The notes: generated by a model from the sequence alone, not told the origin. A stretch of DNA of 64,000 bases from Phycisphaerales bacterium (GCA_029260395.1 JAJDDJ010000013.1:589459-653458), one strand, 5' to 3'. Shown: positions 17,666 to 31,326, counted from the stretch's first letter. Numbers and translations are program-made.

Positions 17666-17887
17666 ATGCCTGTTGACCGGTGCGTGTGCCACTTCATTTC
17701 GTTCGCGGCCCTCAAGGCCGAGGCCGAGCGGCAGGGGCCATGCGCCACGGTTGAATCGCTGAGCGCAGCGACCGGCGCTGGCACGGACTGCGGCACGTGC
17801 GTGCCCTACCTGAGGCTCGTGCTCAAGACAGGCCAAACGAGCTTCCCTGTGCTGCCGATCGTCGGGCGTGAACCGCCAGCTAGGTAG
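17666..17887 (+). CDS. BFD-like [2Fe-2S]-binding protein
   Basis: 73 residues with the four-cysteine pattern of bacterioferritin-associated ferredoxin: Cys6-x-Cys8 followed by His, then Cys42-x-x-Cys45 (DCGTC). These small proteins bind a [2Fe-2S] cluster and, in the founding case, deliver electrons to bacterioferritin for iron release. No bacterioferritin gene is next to it, so its partner is unknown. It lies behind the strong hairpin at 17580-17620, which may control it. Confidence 0.8.
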   Translation: MPVDRCVCHFISFAALKAEAERQGPCATVESLSAATGAGTDCGTCVPYLRLVLKTGQTSFPVLPIVGREPPAR

Positions 17888-17890
17888 TGG

Positions 17891-17920
17891 AAAAAACAGC
17901 CGGGCTGTGAAGCCCGGCTG
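17891..17920 (-). terminator. intrinsic terminator downstream of rpoC
   Basis: A perfect 10-bp stem, CAGCCGGGCT / AGCCCGGCTG (17897-17906 and 17911-17920) with a 4-nt loop, is followed on the minus strand by six T (17896-17891). It lies 72 nt past the rpoC stop and should end the ribosomal protein-RNA polymerase operon; it also separates the convergent [2Fe-2S] gene. Confidence 0.85.
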
Positions 17921-17957
17921 GGTGTGGTGATTTGGTTGGAGGCCGTGAGCGGGAAGA

Positions 17958-17976
17958 CACAGGCTAAAAGCCTGTG
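17958..17976. repeat. short palindromic hairpin
   Basis: CACAGGCT-aaa-AGCCTGTG forms a perfect 8-bp hairpin with a 3-nt loop, 16 nt past the rpoC stop and before the U-tailed terminator. It lacks a T-run of its own. It could protect the 3' end of the long mRNA or be one copy of an interspersed palindrome; only a genome-wide count would tell. Confidence 0.5.
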
Positions 17977-17991
17977 CCACCAAAGAGCCGC

Positions 17992-22380
<4,389 letters not shown>

Positions 22381-22419
22381 GGTTCGTATCCCATCTCAAC
22401 GGGCAAGGCCCGAGGGTCA

Positions 22420-22761
22420 TCAACTCAAAGCAAAGATCAGGCCCGCGACGACACCAACCACTGCGTAAAACGCGAGCAGGTCGAAAATCGTGTGATGCTC
22501 AGTCCCGATCTCATCTGCATTCTCTTTCGTGACTCGGACACCCGCATGAGCCAGATCCTGCGGAAAGCGCCCTAATCCGTCAACCATCGAGATCACTCGC
22601 CCAAAGATCGCAGCGGCGGTTACCGCGATCACGATTTGTAATGCCGTGTGAAGGTTCGGGAAAGCGGCTCTCACCGCAGCAATCATCCCGACTGGCGTGA
22701 GCAACAAGAACGCGATCGTGTAGAACGGTTCCAGTCGCCATCGCCATCTCCTGACGGACAT
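22420..22761 (-). CDS. small membrane protein encoded between rpoB and rpoC
   Basis: 113 residues of unknown family, with about three membrane helices: EPFYTIAFLLLTPVGMIAAV, ALQIVIAVTAAAIFGRVI and TIFDLLAFYAVVGVVAGLIFAL. Between the second and third is a loop containing GLGRFPQDLAHAGVRVTKENADEIG. The gene starts 9 nt after the rpoB stop and ends 39 nt before rpoC, so it must be cotranscribed with both polymerase genes. Helix composition, length and the absence of a conflicting frame argue for a real gene. rpoB and rpoC are normally adjacent in bacteria, so the insertion is unusual. No function can be assigned. Confidence 0.75.
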   Translation of the reverse strand: MSVRRWRWRLEPFYTIAFLLLTPVGMIAAVRAAFPNLHTALQIVIAVTAAAIFGRVISMVDGLGRFPQDLAHAGVRVTKENADEIGTEHHTIFDLLAFYAVVGVVAGLIFALS

Positions 22762-22770
22762 CTCAATCCC

Positions 22771-25700
22771 TTACAACAAGCTCCCGCTCTCGAGTTCCTT
22801 CTTCTCCATCGTGATGTTCATGCCGAGGCCTCGCAGCTCGTTGCACAGCACATCAAACGCGACGGGCATGCCCGCTTCGAGCTTGTTGTGGCCCTTGACC
22901 ATGGACTCGTAGATCTTGGTTCGGCCCTCAACATCGTCGCTCTTGACGGTGAGGAGTTCCTGCAAGATGTACGCCGCGCCATAAGCCTCGAGCGCCCAGA
23001 CTTCCATCTCGCCGAATCGCTGGCCGCCGGTGCGGGCCTTGCCGCCGAGGGGCTGCTGGGTGATGAGCGAGTACGGCCCGGTGGCACGCGCGTGGATTTT
23101 GTCGTCCACGAGGTGGTGCAGCTTGAGCAGGTACATAAAGCCGACCGAGGTCCGCTGGTGGAACTTGTCGCCGGTTCGGCCGTCCATGAGCTGGATCTTG
23201 CCGCCCTTGGGCATCTGTGCCAGCAGCTCGCGCGGCTGGGGGTAGGTGCCCTTCTCCTCGTACTCGGCGAGGCGACGGCGCACATCCACGTTGGCTTCTT
23301 CGATGGCGTCGTGGACCTCCTGCTCGGTCGCGCCGTCGAACACGGGCGTGACCGCCTGGAAGCCGAGGACCTGCGCGGCCCATCCAAGGTGGAGCTCGAG
23401 AATCTGCCCGACGTTCATGCGGCTGGGCACGCCCAGCGGGTTGAGCATGACGTCCACGGGCGTGCCGTCTTCCATGAACGGCATGTCCTCTTCGGGCACG
23501 ATGCGGGCGACGACGCCCTTGTTGCCGTGGCGGCCCGCGAACTTGTCGCCGACGCTGAGCTGACGCTTGGTGGCGAGGTAGACCTTCACCATTTCCAGCA
23601 CTCCGCTGGGCAACTCGTCGCCTCGCTTCATGTGCGAGACCTTGCGCAGCTTCTCGGCCTCGACGGCCTCGACGCGCGGCCAGTACTGACCGTGCACCAC
23701 GGCTGCCTGCTCGCGGGCCTCCGCTGAACCCTTGACCCACTTGAGGTTGAAGGTCTGGATCTGCTCGAGCACAACCTCGCGGATGTCCGACTGAGCGACC
23801 TTCTGACGGGTCATGGGGTCGACCATCTCGGAGCCTGTGATCTCGTTGATCGTGCCGATGAGTTCGCGGAACAGCGCGATGGCGCGGTCGTCCATCGACA
23901 GCTCATAGGCATCGATCTGCACCTTGAGCTGCTTCTTCTGGTCCTCGTTCATGTGCATCCGGCGGCTGAACTTCCGCGCGGCGACCACCACGCCCGAGCC
24001 GCCCGCGGGCACCTCAAGCGAGTCATTCTTCACGTCTTCGCCAGCACGACCGAAGATCGCGTGCAGCAGCTTCTCTTCGGGCGTCAGCTCGGTCTTGCTC
24101 TTGGGGCTGACCTTGCCGACAAGAATGTCGCCCGGGCCAACGTGCGCCCCGACGCGGATGATCCCGCTCTCGTCGAGGTTGCGGAGCATGCGCTCGCTGA
24201 CGTTCGGGATGTCGCGGGTGAATTCTTCGCGGCCGAGCTTGGTCTCGCGGATCTCCACATCGTACGAATCGATGTGGATGCTCGTGAAGGTGTCGTCCTT
24301 GACGAGGCGTTCGTTGATGACGATCGCGTCCTCGAAGTTGTTGCCGTCGTAGGTGTTGAACGCGACCAGCGCGTTCTTGCCGATGGCCAGCTCGCCATCA
24401 ACGGTGCTCGCGCCGTCGGCGATGACGTCGCCTTCCTTGACCACATCGCCCGGGCGGACCCGTGCCTTCTGGTTGAGGCAGGTGCGCTCGTTGAGGCCCT
24501 GGAACTTGCGGAGGTCGTACTCATCGGCGTTGTCGATGACGATGCGCTCGCCGTCGACGTAGGTCACCTCACCGCCGCGTTTGGCCTTGACGACCATGCC
24601 GCTGTTCGTGCCGATCGCGGTCTCCATGCCGGTCGCCACGCAGGGCGGATCGACCTTGATGAGCGGCACCGCCTGACGCTGCATGTTCGAACCCATGAGC
24701 GCACGGTTTGCGTCGTCGTGCTCGAGGAACGGGATGAGCGCCGCCGAGATGCCGACGATCTGCTTGGGGCTGATGTCGAGGTAGTCGACCTCACCCGGCT
24801 TGACCTCGGCGAGATCGCCGTCGATGCGTGCGAGCACTGTGTCGCGCCATGTGCCGTCGGCGTTGACCGAGTCGGCGGGCGCGAGCACGAGGCGTGCCTC
24901 TTCATCGGCGCGGAGCTGCACGACCTCGTCGGTCACCTTGCCGTTTTTGACGACGCGGTACGACGTGCGCAGGAAGCCGTACTCATCGACATCGCTGAAG
25001 ATGCCCAGCGAGCAGATAAGACCGATGTTGGTGCCCTCGGGCGTCTCGATCGGGCACACCCGGCCGTAGTGGCTGATGTGAACGTCGCGGACCTCAAAGC
25101 CCGCACGCTTGCGGTTGAGACCGCCCGGCCCGAGCGCCGAAAGTCGCCGCTCGTGCACAAGCGTGCTCAGCGGGTTGGTCTGGTCAACGACTTGGCTCAG
25201 CTCGCTTCGACCGAAGAAGAAATCGATCGCGCTGCTGATACTCTTGGAGTTCACTAGATCCGCGATCTTCGTGACCTCTTCGGGGTCCTTGACGCTCATG
25301 CGTTCCTGGACGGTGCGCCGCAGCTTCAGGAAGCCCTTGCGGAGTTCCTCGACCGCCAGCTCATCGAGCGTGCGCAGCCGGCGGTTACCCAAGTGGTCGA
25401 TGTCGTCGATCGTCGCGACCGGCTGGTTCGTGACGGGGTCGGTGCGGTTGCTGCGGAGGTCGAGCACGTATTGCACAACGCGCAGGAAGTCCTCGGCGGA
25501 CAGGAACATCTGATCCTGGGGCGCATCGAGTCCGAACTTGCGGTTGAGACGGAAGCGACCGACCTTGCCGAGCCGGTAGCGGTTGGCGTCGTAGAACTTC
25601 TCGACGAACAGCTGCTTGGCCTTCTCGACCTGCGGCGGGTTACCGGGGCGGAGCTTGGTGTAGACCTTGAGCATTGCCGCGTCGTACTCGCTGTCGACCT

Positions 25701-26592
25701 CGAACTGGTCGAGGCGTTCCTCGGCCACGGTGTTGAGGATGAGCGCGTCCGACGGGTTCTGCACCACGCGGACCTTCTTGAGGTTCGATGCGATGATCGC
25801 CTCGACACCCGTCTCGCCAAGCTGACGCCCGACGTGGACCAGCTCTTCGCCGGTCTCGGTGTCGATGATCGTCGCCGCAGCCCAGTCCTCGGGACGGAGC
25901 TTGGCGACGGCCACGTCGCTCACCTCGTAAAACAGGCTGATGATCGCATCGGTCGAGGCGACCGATTCATCGAGGCAACGCAGGAAGGTCGTCGCGGCGA
26001 GCTTGGTCGACTGGTCGATCCGCATCGCCAGGACATCTTTCTTGGTGACTTCGAGCTCGATCCATGAGCCGCGCTCGGGGATCACACGCGCTGAATGCAA
26101 CGGCCTATCGCCCTCACTGCTGAGGATCGAGAGGTCGGCACCGGGCGAGCGGTGGAGCTGGCTAACGATCACGCGTTCGGCGCCGTTGACGATAAACTCG
26201 CCGCCGCCCATCATGATCGGGAACTCGCCGAGGTAGATGTCTTCCTCGGGCAGGTCGGGGTGGTGCTCGCGCCCGAGCCTGAGCCTCAGCCTGAACGGCA
26301 TGCCGTAGGTGAGACGCAGCTCCCGGCACTCGTCGGGCGTGTAGCGCGGCGGGTCGAGTTCGTACGAGATGTACTCGAGGTGCATCGTCCCGTCGTAGCT
26401 CTCGATCGGGAAAATCTCCCGCAAGAGCGACTCAAGGCCGTACTCCGTGTTGCGGCTGTCCGCTTTCTGCTCCACCTGCAGGAACCGGTCGTAGCCGGCC
26501 TGCTGGAGGATGGTCAGATTCGGAATGTCCATCACGTCGCCGCGCTTCACAAAGCTGCGCACCGTCCGCTCACGCGATCCGTGTCTCGCCAT
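22771..26592 (-). CDS. rpoB: DNA-directed RNA polymerase subunit beta
   Basis: 1273 residues from ATG 26592, which has GAGGGG upstream; the frame is open 22 residues further but those do not match RpoB. Diagnostic blocks include [41 protein letters not shown] (rifampicin region), then [35 protein letters not shown] and the C-terminal [20 protein letters not shown]. In the rifampicin region the sensitive-type residues D-Q-x-N, H and R are present, but S531-type RLSALGPGG is also normal. It sits between rplL and orf113. Confidence 0.97.
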   Translation of the reverse strand: MARHGSRERTVRSFVKRGDVMDIPNLTILQQAGYDRFLQVEQKADSRNTEYGLESLLREIFPIESYDGTMHLEYISYELDPPRYTPDECRELRLTYGMPFRLRLRLGREHHPDLPEEDIYLGEFPIMMGGGEFIVNGAERVIVSQLHRSPGADLSILSSEGDRPLHSARVIPERGSWIELEVTKKDVLAMRIDQSTKLAATTFLRCLDESVASTDAIISLFYEVSDVAVAKLRPEDWAAATIIDTETGEELVHVGRQLGETGVEAIIASNLKKVRVVQNPSDALILNTVAEERLDQFEVDSEYDAAMLKVYTKLRPGNPPQVEKAKQLFVEKFYDANRYRLGKVGRFRLNRKFGLDAPQDQMFLSAEDFLRVVQYVLDLRSNRTDPVTNQPVATIDDIDHLGNRRLRTLDELAVEELRKGFLKLRRTVQERMSVKDPEEVTKIADLVNSKSISSAIDFFFGRSELSQVVDQTNPLSTLVHERRLSALGPGGLNRKRAGFEVRDVHISHYGRVCPIETPEGTNIGLICSLGIFSDVDEYGFLRTSYRVVKNGKVTDEVVQLRADEEARLVLAPADSVNADGTWRDTVLARIDGDLAEVKPGEVDYLDISPKQIVGISAALIPFLEHDDANRALMGSNMQRQAVPLIKVDPPCVATGMETAIGTNSGMVVKAKRGGEVTYVDGERIVIDNADEYDLRKFQGLNERTCLNQKARVRPGDVVKEGDVIADGASTVDGELAIGKNALVAFNTYDGNNFEDAIVINERLVKDDTFTSIHIDSYDVEIRETKLGREEFTRDIPNVSERMLRNLDESGIIRVGAHVGPGDILVGKVSPKSKTELTPEEKLLHAIFGRAGEDVKNDSLEVPAGGSGVVVAARKFSRRMHMNEDQKKQLKVQIDAYELSMDDRAIALFRELIGTINEITGSEMVDPMTRQKVAQSDIREVVLEQIQTFNLKWVKGSAEAREQAAVVHGQYWPRVEAVEAEKLRKVSHMKRGDELPSGVLEMVKVYLATKRQLSVGDKFAGRHGNKGVVARIVPEEDMPFMEDGTPVDVMLNPLGVPSRMNVGQILELHLGWAAQVLGFQAVTPVFDGATEQEVHDAIEEANVDVRRRLAEYEEKGTYPQPRELLAQMPKGGKIQLMDGRTGDKFHQRTSVGFMYLLKLHHLVDDKIHARATGPYSLITQQPLGGKARTGGQRFGEMEVWALEAYGAAYILQELLTVKSDDVEGRTKIYESMVKGHNKLEAGMPVAFDVLCNELRGLGMNITMEKKELESGSLL

Positions 26593-26798
26593 GGAGCCCC
26601 TCAACTTGACTGTGCCGATGTTCGCCGCGACCCAACCGAGCGAACAAACACCGGTCACCAGCTAGGTTACGCCTGATCCGTCAGTACCGTCATGATCTGT
26701 GGAGAATCACTGACTGTAGCCAACCTCAGTGCATCACTGCTCACCAAAGATTCAAAAACAATGGATAACCCCTGCAAATAGGCTCTGGAGTGCAAAGA

Positions 26799-26826
26799 AA
26801 CCCCACCCGTTTACCGGGCAGGGGTT
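26799..26826 (-). promoter_or_regulatory. hairpin in the rplL-rpoB interval
   Basis: AACCCC (26799-26804) pairs with GGGGTT (26821-26826) and an inner CCCG pairs with CGGG, closing a 5-nt loop. On the transcribed strand it is followed by TTCTTTGC, a weak U-rich tail. In E. coli the rplL-rpoB gap holds an attenuator and RNase III site that lowers polymerase output relative to ribosomal proteins; this could play the same part. The remainder of the 279-nt gap shows no gene. Confidence 0.55.
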
Positions 26827-26871
26827 ATTCACAGCCCTGATCCAGCCAGATCAAGCCTTTGCAGGCTGAAC

Positions 26872-27273
26872 TTACTTGATCTCGACGTCGGCGCCGACTT
26901 CGCCAAACTTCGCCTTGAGCTCCTCGGCCTCCTCCTTGGAGACGCCTTCTTTGAGCGTCGAGGGGACGTTGTCGACCATGTCCTTGGCCTCTTTGAGACC
27001 GAGGCCTGTCAGCTCGCGGACGATCTTGATGACCTTGATCTTCTCACCCTGTGACTTGAGGATGACGTCGAACTCGGTCTGCTCCTCGACTGCCGCAGCG
27101 CCGTCGCCGGCCGCCGCCGCCATCATCACGCCGCCGCCAGCCGCGGCCTCGATGCCGTAGGCGTCCTTCATGTAGTCGCCCAGGTCCACGGCCTGCTTGA
27201 GGGTCAGCTCGGCGAGCTTGTCGCCCAGGCTCTTGATCGCTGAGTCGAACTCTTTGACTGCTTCATCGCTCAT
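26872..27273 (-). CDS. rplL: 50S ribosomal protein L7/L12
   Basis: 133 residues. The C-terminal domain [67 protein letters not shown] is diagnostic of L7/L12, the stalk protein that recruits translation GTPases; the N-terminal dimerisation helices and a flexible Ala/Gly hinge (about 42-62) precede it. ATG 27273 is chosen because MSDEAVKEF begins the family N-terminus. rplJ lies 175 nt upstream. Confidence 0.95.
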   Translation of the reverse strand: MSDEAVKEFDSAIKSLGDKLAELTLKQAVDLGDYMKDAYGIEAAAGGGVMMAAAAGDGAAAVEEQTEFDVILKSQGEKIKVIKIVRELTGLGLKEAKDMVDNVPSTLKEGVSKEEAEELKAKFGEVGADVEIK

Positions 27274-27448
27274 AGTGTTCCAACCTTTACTCGTGTTGCC
27301 AAACTCACCCGAGAGGGACCGAACCATTCGGCGCTTTACCCCGGAAAAAGCCGGGCCAGTCGGGTGTCGTTGCCTCGTTCATCGCCCCGATGCTCGCAGC
27401 AGGGGGCGCTGTAGCTGATACTTGCAGACCGATCGTGCCGACTCGGTC

Positions 27449-27994
27449 TTACGAAACCTTCGCGATGGACTCGCCCTTCTCGAGCTTGTCCTCGATGGTC
27501 TTAACGATGCCCGCGATCTTGGAGCCGGGGCCCTTGATCGCGCCCACGAGCTTGCGGGCGGGGCTGACGACGAGCGTCACGACCTGAGCGATCGCCTCGT
27601 CGCGCGTCGGGTACTTGCTCAGCGCCTCGACGCCGGCCTCCCCCTCGAAGAGCAGGCCATCGAGCACCGCACCCTTGAGCTGGATGTCCGGGTACTTCTT
27701 GACCAGAGCGACGATCTCGCGGGCCACATCGACTACGGACTCCGCGCCGTACGTCAGCGTGCTCGATCCCTCGAGCAGCGGGCCGAGGGACTCGAGGCCC
27801 GTGCCCTCGAATGCCTTCTTGGCCAGCGCGTTGCGGACCATCGTCACACGGATGTCCTTGGCGAGCAGCCCCGAACGGATTTCGTTGGTGTCGATCGCGC
27901 CGATGCCCCGGATGGAGATCAGCAGCGCGTCCTCGACCCCTTCAAGCCGCGACTCGTAGTCGCGGATCAGCATGCCTTTGACCAGCTTTGACAT
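27449..27994 (-). CDS. rplJ: 50S ribosomal protein L10
   Basis: 181 residues. Base of the ribosomal stalk. MSKLVKGMLIRDYESRLEG, LRAKGI-like LLAKDIRVTMVRNALAKKAFEGT and the helical C-terminus SKIAGIVKTIEDKLEKGE (binding L7/L12) fit uL10. The gap to rplA is only 46 nt, so there is no room for the long L10 autoregulatory leader seen in Gammaproteobacteria. Confidence 0.93.
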   Translation of the reverse strand: MSKLVKGMLIRDYESRLEGVEDALLISIRGIGAIDTNEIRSGLLAKDIRVTMVRNALAKKAFEGTGLESLGPLLEGSSTLTYGAESVVDVAREIVALVKKYPDIQLKGAVLDGLLFEGEAGVEALSKYPTRDEAIAQVVTLVVSPARKLVGAIKGPGSKIAGIVKTIEDKLEKGESIAKVS

Positions 27995-28040
27995 CGCTGC
28001 GTCCTCCCGGCCTCAATGGCCGAACCCGACCTGCCTGGTA

Positions 28041-28742
28041 TCAGGCGGTCGCCGCCTCGGCGGTTTCGTAATACACCTGCACACCGGGCGTCATCGTCCC
28101 GCTCAGACAGATCTTCTTGACGTACACACCCCGCAGCGAGGAAGGCTTGGCCTTCTCGATGGTCTGCACGAAGAACTCGAGGTTCTCCAGCAGGTCGGGG
28201 TTGGGGAAGCTCATCTTGCCGATCACGCCGTGGATGTTCCCGCCCTTGTCGGTGCGGTACTCCAGCTTGCCCGCTGCGAACTCTTGCACCGCCCTGACGA
28301 CCTCGGTGGTGACCGTGCCGTTCTTGGGGCTGGGCATCAGGCCTTTAGGCCCGAGCACCCGGCCGAGCTTGCTGATGACCCGCATCATGTCCGGGCTGGT
28401 CACCGCGACATCAAAGTCGAAGAACCCGCCCTCGATCTCGCTGACGAGATCCTCGCCGCCGGCCTTGATAGCACCCGCCGCCATAGCTTCACGGGCCACG
28501 TCCGGCTGGCAGAACGCCACGACCCGCTTGGCCTTGCCGATGCCTTTAGGCAGCGACACCGAGCCACGGATCATCTGGTCCGCCTGCTTCACATCAACGC
28601 CCAGGTGCATCACGACGTTGACCGTCTGATCGAACTTGGGGCCTTTGAACTGCTTGAGGGCCGCGATCGCCTTGGCGGCGGGCAGAGCCTCCTCCACCAC
28701 AAGCTTCTCGTTCATTCTCGCACGCTTGTTGAGCTTTGTCAT
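28041..28742 (-). CDS. rplA: 50S ribosomal protein L1
   Basis: 233 residues forming the L1 stalk. FDQTVNVVMHLGVDVKQADQMIRGSVSLPKG, then KRVVAFC, then GRVLGPKGLMPSPKNGTVT (the family signature) and YRTDKGGNIHGVIGKMSFP are diagnostic. The gene starts 3 nt after rplK ends, so the pair is coupled. Confidence 0.96.
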   Translation of the reverse strand: MTKLNKRARMNEKLVVEEALPAAKAIAALKQFKGPKFDQTVNVVMHLGVDVKQADQMIRGSVSLPKGIGKAKRVVAFCQPDVAREAMAAGAIKAGGEDLVSEIEGGFFDFDVAVTSPDMMRVISKLGRVLGPKGLMPSPKNGTVTTEVVRAVQEFAAGKLEYRTDKGGNIHGVIGKMSFPNPDLLENLEFFVQTIEKAKPSSLRGVYVKKICLSGTMTPGVQVYYETAEAATA

Positions 28743-28745
28743 CGT

Positions 28746-29171
28746 TCAGCCCTCCACCGCAATGCCCATGGAACGGGCCTGGCCTTCGATGATCTTCATC
28801 GCCGCTTCGATCGTGTTCGCGTTCAGATCCTCGAACTTCTCCTGAGCGATCTTGCGGACATGGTCGCGGTTGATCTTGCCGACGATGTTCTGAGGCTCGC
28901 CCGAGGCCTTCTCCAGACCCGCGGCCTCTTTGATGAGCACCGAGGCCGGGCTCGACTTGATGAGCATCTCGAACGAGCGGTCGCTGTAGACCGTCACGAT
29001 CACGCCCACGAGCTTGCCGTTGAGGTGGCCCGTCTGGGCGTTGAACTGCTGGATGAACTGGCCCGGGTTGACGCCGTTGGCACCCAGCACCGGCCCGATC
29101 GGGGGTGCGGGCGTCGCCGTGCCACCGGGGGCCATCATCTTGAACGATTTGACTACTTCACGCTTGGCCAT
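28746..29171 (-). CDS. rplK: 50S ribosomal protein L11
   Basis: 141 residues from ATG 29171, preceded by GGAGGTGGAG. GTATPAPPIGPVLGANGVNPGQFIQQFNAQT and IIEGQARSMGIAVEG are the L11 signatures of the GTPase-associated centre. First gene of rplK-rplA-rplJ-rplL-rpoB-orf113-rpoC. secE, nusG and a tRNA, which often precede rplK, are not seen upstream in the window. Confidence 0.96.
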   Translation of the reverse strand: MAKREVVKSFKMMAPGGTATPAPPIGPVLGANGVNPGQFIQQFNAQTGHLNGKLVGVIVTVYSDRSFEMLIKSSPASVLIKEAAGLEKASGEPQNIVGKINRDHVRKIAQEKFEDLNANTIEAAMKIIEGQARSMGIAVEG

Positions 29172-29739
29172 CGATCTCCACCTCCCACCGCCCTCGGGCC
29201 GTTGCCCATTCCCCGCCGCGGCCAAGCACACGGGGAGGTCGGTGGTTCAATCGGTTCACGTTGTTCGCCCCGCCGAGCCATCGGCCGGGAGCCCCATCGA
29301 GAGGGCCCCAAGTCTAGGCCCGGCCCATCCGCGGTTTCAAGAGCCGCCGCGACAGACCGGCTCGAACGCAGAGCCGCAGAGAGCAGACGCAGAGACCGCA
29401 GAGAAGCAACGACGGCTCGAGCCCGGGGCGGGAGCCCCGTGGCCTCTTGAAGAGCTCGTACCACAGAGGCACAAAGATCACTGAGAAGAGAGTGCAATGG
29501 GGAGTGGGCAATGGGAAAGCAGGGAGCCAGAGGGAAGAGGGGAGAAAGACCATGAGCTTGATGGGGTGGCATGCCCACCTGCCGAGCGGACCCTGCTTTA
29601 TGGGATCGATCGATGGTGCGCGGCACCGGCTTGAGCGAAAGCACACAACTTATGTTCGTTTGCGACCATCGGTGGACCGACAACGATCATCGATGTGAAG
29701 AGGGCTGGGGTGAGGGGGGAAGAGGGGTGAAGATTGCCC
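29172..29739. other. long intergenic region with CGCAGAG repeats
   Basis: 568 bases between the divergent rplK and the propeller gene, with no convincing gene. Four CGCAGAG copies lie at 29367, 29375, 29388 and 29397, spaced 8, 13 and 9 nt, and a purine-rich stretch (CACAGAGGCACAAAG, then GAGAAGAGAG and AGGGAAGAGGGGAGAAAG) follows to about 29550. The open frames here give Arg/Ser/Pro-rich sequence without family features. The rplK operon promoter must lie within it but no clear -35/-10 was found. Confidence 0.5.
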
Positions 29740-29768
29740 TTGGCCGCACCCGCCGATTCGGGTAAGCT
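29740..29768 (+). promoter_or_regulatory. promoter of the propeller gene
   Basis: TTGGCC, a 17-nt spacer, then TAAGCT (29740-29745 and 29763-29768), about 27 nt before the start codon. The spacer holds the inverted repeat ACCCG...CGGGT. About 80 nt around it is almost the same as the region at 31230-31310, which fronts the next gene with TTGGCC-N17-TAGGCT. Confidence 0.6.
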
Positions 29769-29795
29769 GGGCGGCGAACCTCAAAGGAACCGGCG

Positions 29796-31208
29796 ATGAA
29801 CAAAGCGTACGCCATGATCGCCCTTTGCCTTGCCACCGCCGCCTTGCCCGCCGCAGGTCAGGTGATCAGCGAGGACTTCAAGCTCCTGCCCAGGCACGGG
29901 GCAGCGGGTGATGTGTTCGGCTGGTCCGTCGCGGTCAGCGGCACCACGGCCGTGGTTGGGGCTGCTGAGGACGACGGCAATGGTGCCTCCTCCGGTTCCG
30001 CGTACCTCTTCGACACCATCACCGGCCGGCAGCTCTTCAACCTCCTGCCCGGCGACGGGGAAACGGCAGATCAATTCGGCATCTCAGTCGCGATCAGCGG
30101 CACCACGGCCGTGGTTGGAGCAATCTGGGACGACGACAACGGCGCTTCCTCAGGTTCCGCGTACCTCTTCGACACGACCACCGGCCGGCAGCTCTTCAAA
30201 CTCCTGCCCGGCGACGGTGAAGCGGGTGATCAGTTCGGCGCGTCCGTCGCGATATGCGGCACCAGGGCCGTTGTTGGAGCTAGGGCGGACGACGACAACG
30301 GCGACCGTTCCGGTTCCGCGTACCTCTTCGACACCACCAGCGGCCAGCAGCTCTTCAAACTCCTGTCCGCCGACGGGGAAGCGGGTGATCAGTTCGGCGA
30401 GTCCGTCGCGATCAGCGGCACCACGGCGGTGGTCGGAGCTTTTTTTGACTACGACAACGGCAGCGGTTCCGGTTCGGCGTACGTCTTCGACACCACCACC
30501 GGCCAGCAGCTCTTCAAACTCCTGCCCCGCGACGGGGAAGCGGGTGATCGGTTCGGCGAGTCCGTCGCGATCAGCGGCACCACGGCGGTGGTTGGGGCTG
30601 CCGGGGACGACGACAACGGCGACGCTTCCGGTTCGGTGTACGTCTTCGACACCATCACCGGCCAACAACTCGCCAAACTCCTGCCCAGCGATGGGGCAGA
30701 AGAGAATTTTTTCGGCGGCTCCGTTGCGATCAGCGGCGCCACGGCCGTGGTTGGGGCTGAAGCGGACAATGACAACGGCGCCTTCTCCGGTTCGGCGTAC
30801 GTCTTCGACACCATCACCGGCCAACAACTCGCCAAACTCCTGCCCAGCGATGGGGCACCGAATGATCTTGTCGGCTGGTCCGTCGCGATCAGCGGCACCA
30901 CGGCCGTGGTTGGGGCAATCTGGGACGACGACAACGGCAACTCGTCCGGTTCCGCGTACGCCTTCAGCATGCCGGCTCCCTGCCCCGGCGACATCGCCGA
31001 TGACTTCGGCACTCCCGGCGCTGATGGCATGATCAGCTTCGGCGACTTCCTCGCCCTGCTCGGATTAATCGGGCCGTGCCCCGGCGGCACGCCCGGCTGC
31101 GATGGCGACATCGCGGACGACTTCGGCTCGCTCAACGGCGGCGACGGCATGGTGAGCTTCGGCGATTTCCTCGCGCTGCTCGGGCTCATCGGGCCCTGCC
31201 CGTCATGA
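29796..31208 (+). CDS. secreted FG-GAP-type seven-bladed propeller protein with GC-type dockerin-like C-terminus
   Basis: 470 residues. Signal peptide AYAMIALCLATAALPAAGQ. Residues of about 28-398 hold seven repeats of exactly 53 residues (159 nt), each of the form KLLPxDGxxxDxFGxSVAISGTTAVVGA..DDDNG...GSAYxFDTxTGxQL. Seven FG-GAP-like repeats should close a seven-bladed beta-propeller; D-x-D-N-G loops could bind calcium. From about 397, two copies of GDIADDFG...GDGMxSFGDFLALLGLIGPCP form the dockerin-like module typical of Phycisphaerae, perhaps for cell-surface attachment. RBS AAAGGA precedes the ATG. Repeats are very alike in DNA, suggesting recent homogenisation. Confidence 0.85.
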   Translation: MNKAYAMIALCLATAALPAAGQVISEDFKLLPRHGAAGDVFGWSVAVSGTTAVVGAAEDDGNGASSGSAYLFDTITGRQLFNLLPGDGETADQFGISVAISGTTAVVGAIWDDDNGASSGSAYLFDTTTGRQLFKLLPGDGEAGDQFGASVAICGTRAVVGARADDDNGDRSGSAYLFDTTSGQQLFKLLSADGEAGDQFGESVAISGTTAVVGAFFDYDNGSGSGSAYVFDTTTGQQLFKLLPRDGEAGDRFGESVAISGTTAVVGAAGDDDNGDASGSVYVFDTITGQQLAKLLPSDGAEENFFGGSVAISGATAVVGAEADNDNGAFSGSAYVFDTITGQQLAKLLPSDGAPNDLVGWSVAISGTTAVVGAIWDDDNGNSSGSAYAFSMPAPCPGDIADDFGTPGADGMISFGDFLALLGLIGPCPGGTPGCDGDIADDFGSLNGGDGMVSFGDFLALLGLIGPCPS

Positions 31209-31263
31209 GAGCAACGGGCATTGACGGCCGAGGGCTGGGGTGGAGGGGAGCGAAGCAAAGCCC

Positions 31264-31292
31264 TTGGCCGCACCCGCCGCTTCGGGTAGGCT
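31264..31292 (+). promoter_or_regulatory. promoter copy before the second dockerin-like gene
   Basis: TTGGCC (31264-31269), 17-nt spacer, TAGGCT (31287-31292). The whole block CCCTTGGCCGCACCCGCCG-x-TTCGGGTA matches the promoter at 29740 except for single bases. The following 5' leader (about 30 nt) has GAGAGGAG as ribosome-binding site. Confidence 0.6.
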
Positions 31293-31326
31293 GGGCGCTC
31301 CCCCCGCCCCGAGAGGAGACTCTGCT

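Noticed and set aside
27274..27448. Autoregulatory L10 leader or riboswitch between rplJ and rplL
   Set aside because: A small CCCGG...CCGGG hairpin exists near 27342, but the known L10 leader lies before rplJ, where only 46 nt are available. No riboswitch consensus is visible.
29153..29683. 176-residue minus-strand frame upstream of rplK
   Set aside because: Ser/Arg/Pro-rich with no domain, and it overlaps the rplK start region; looks like non-coding sequence.
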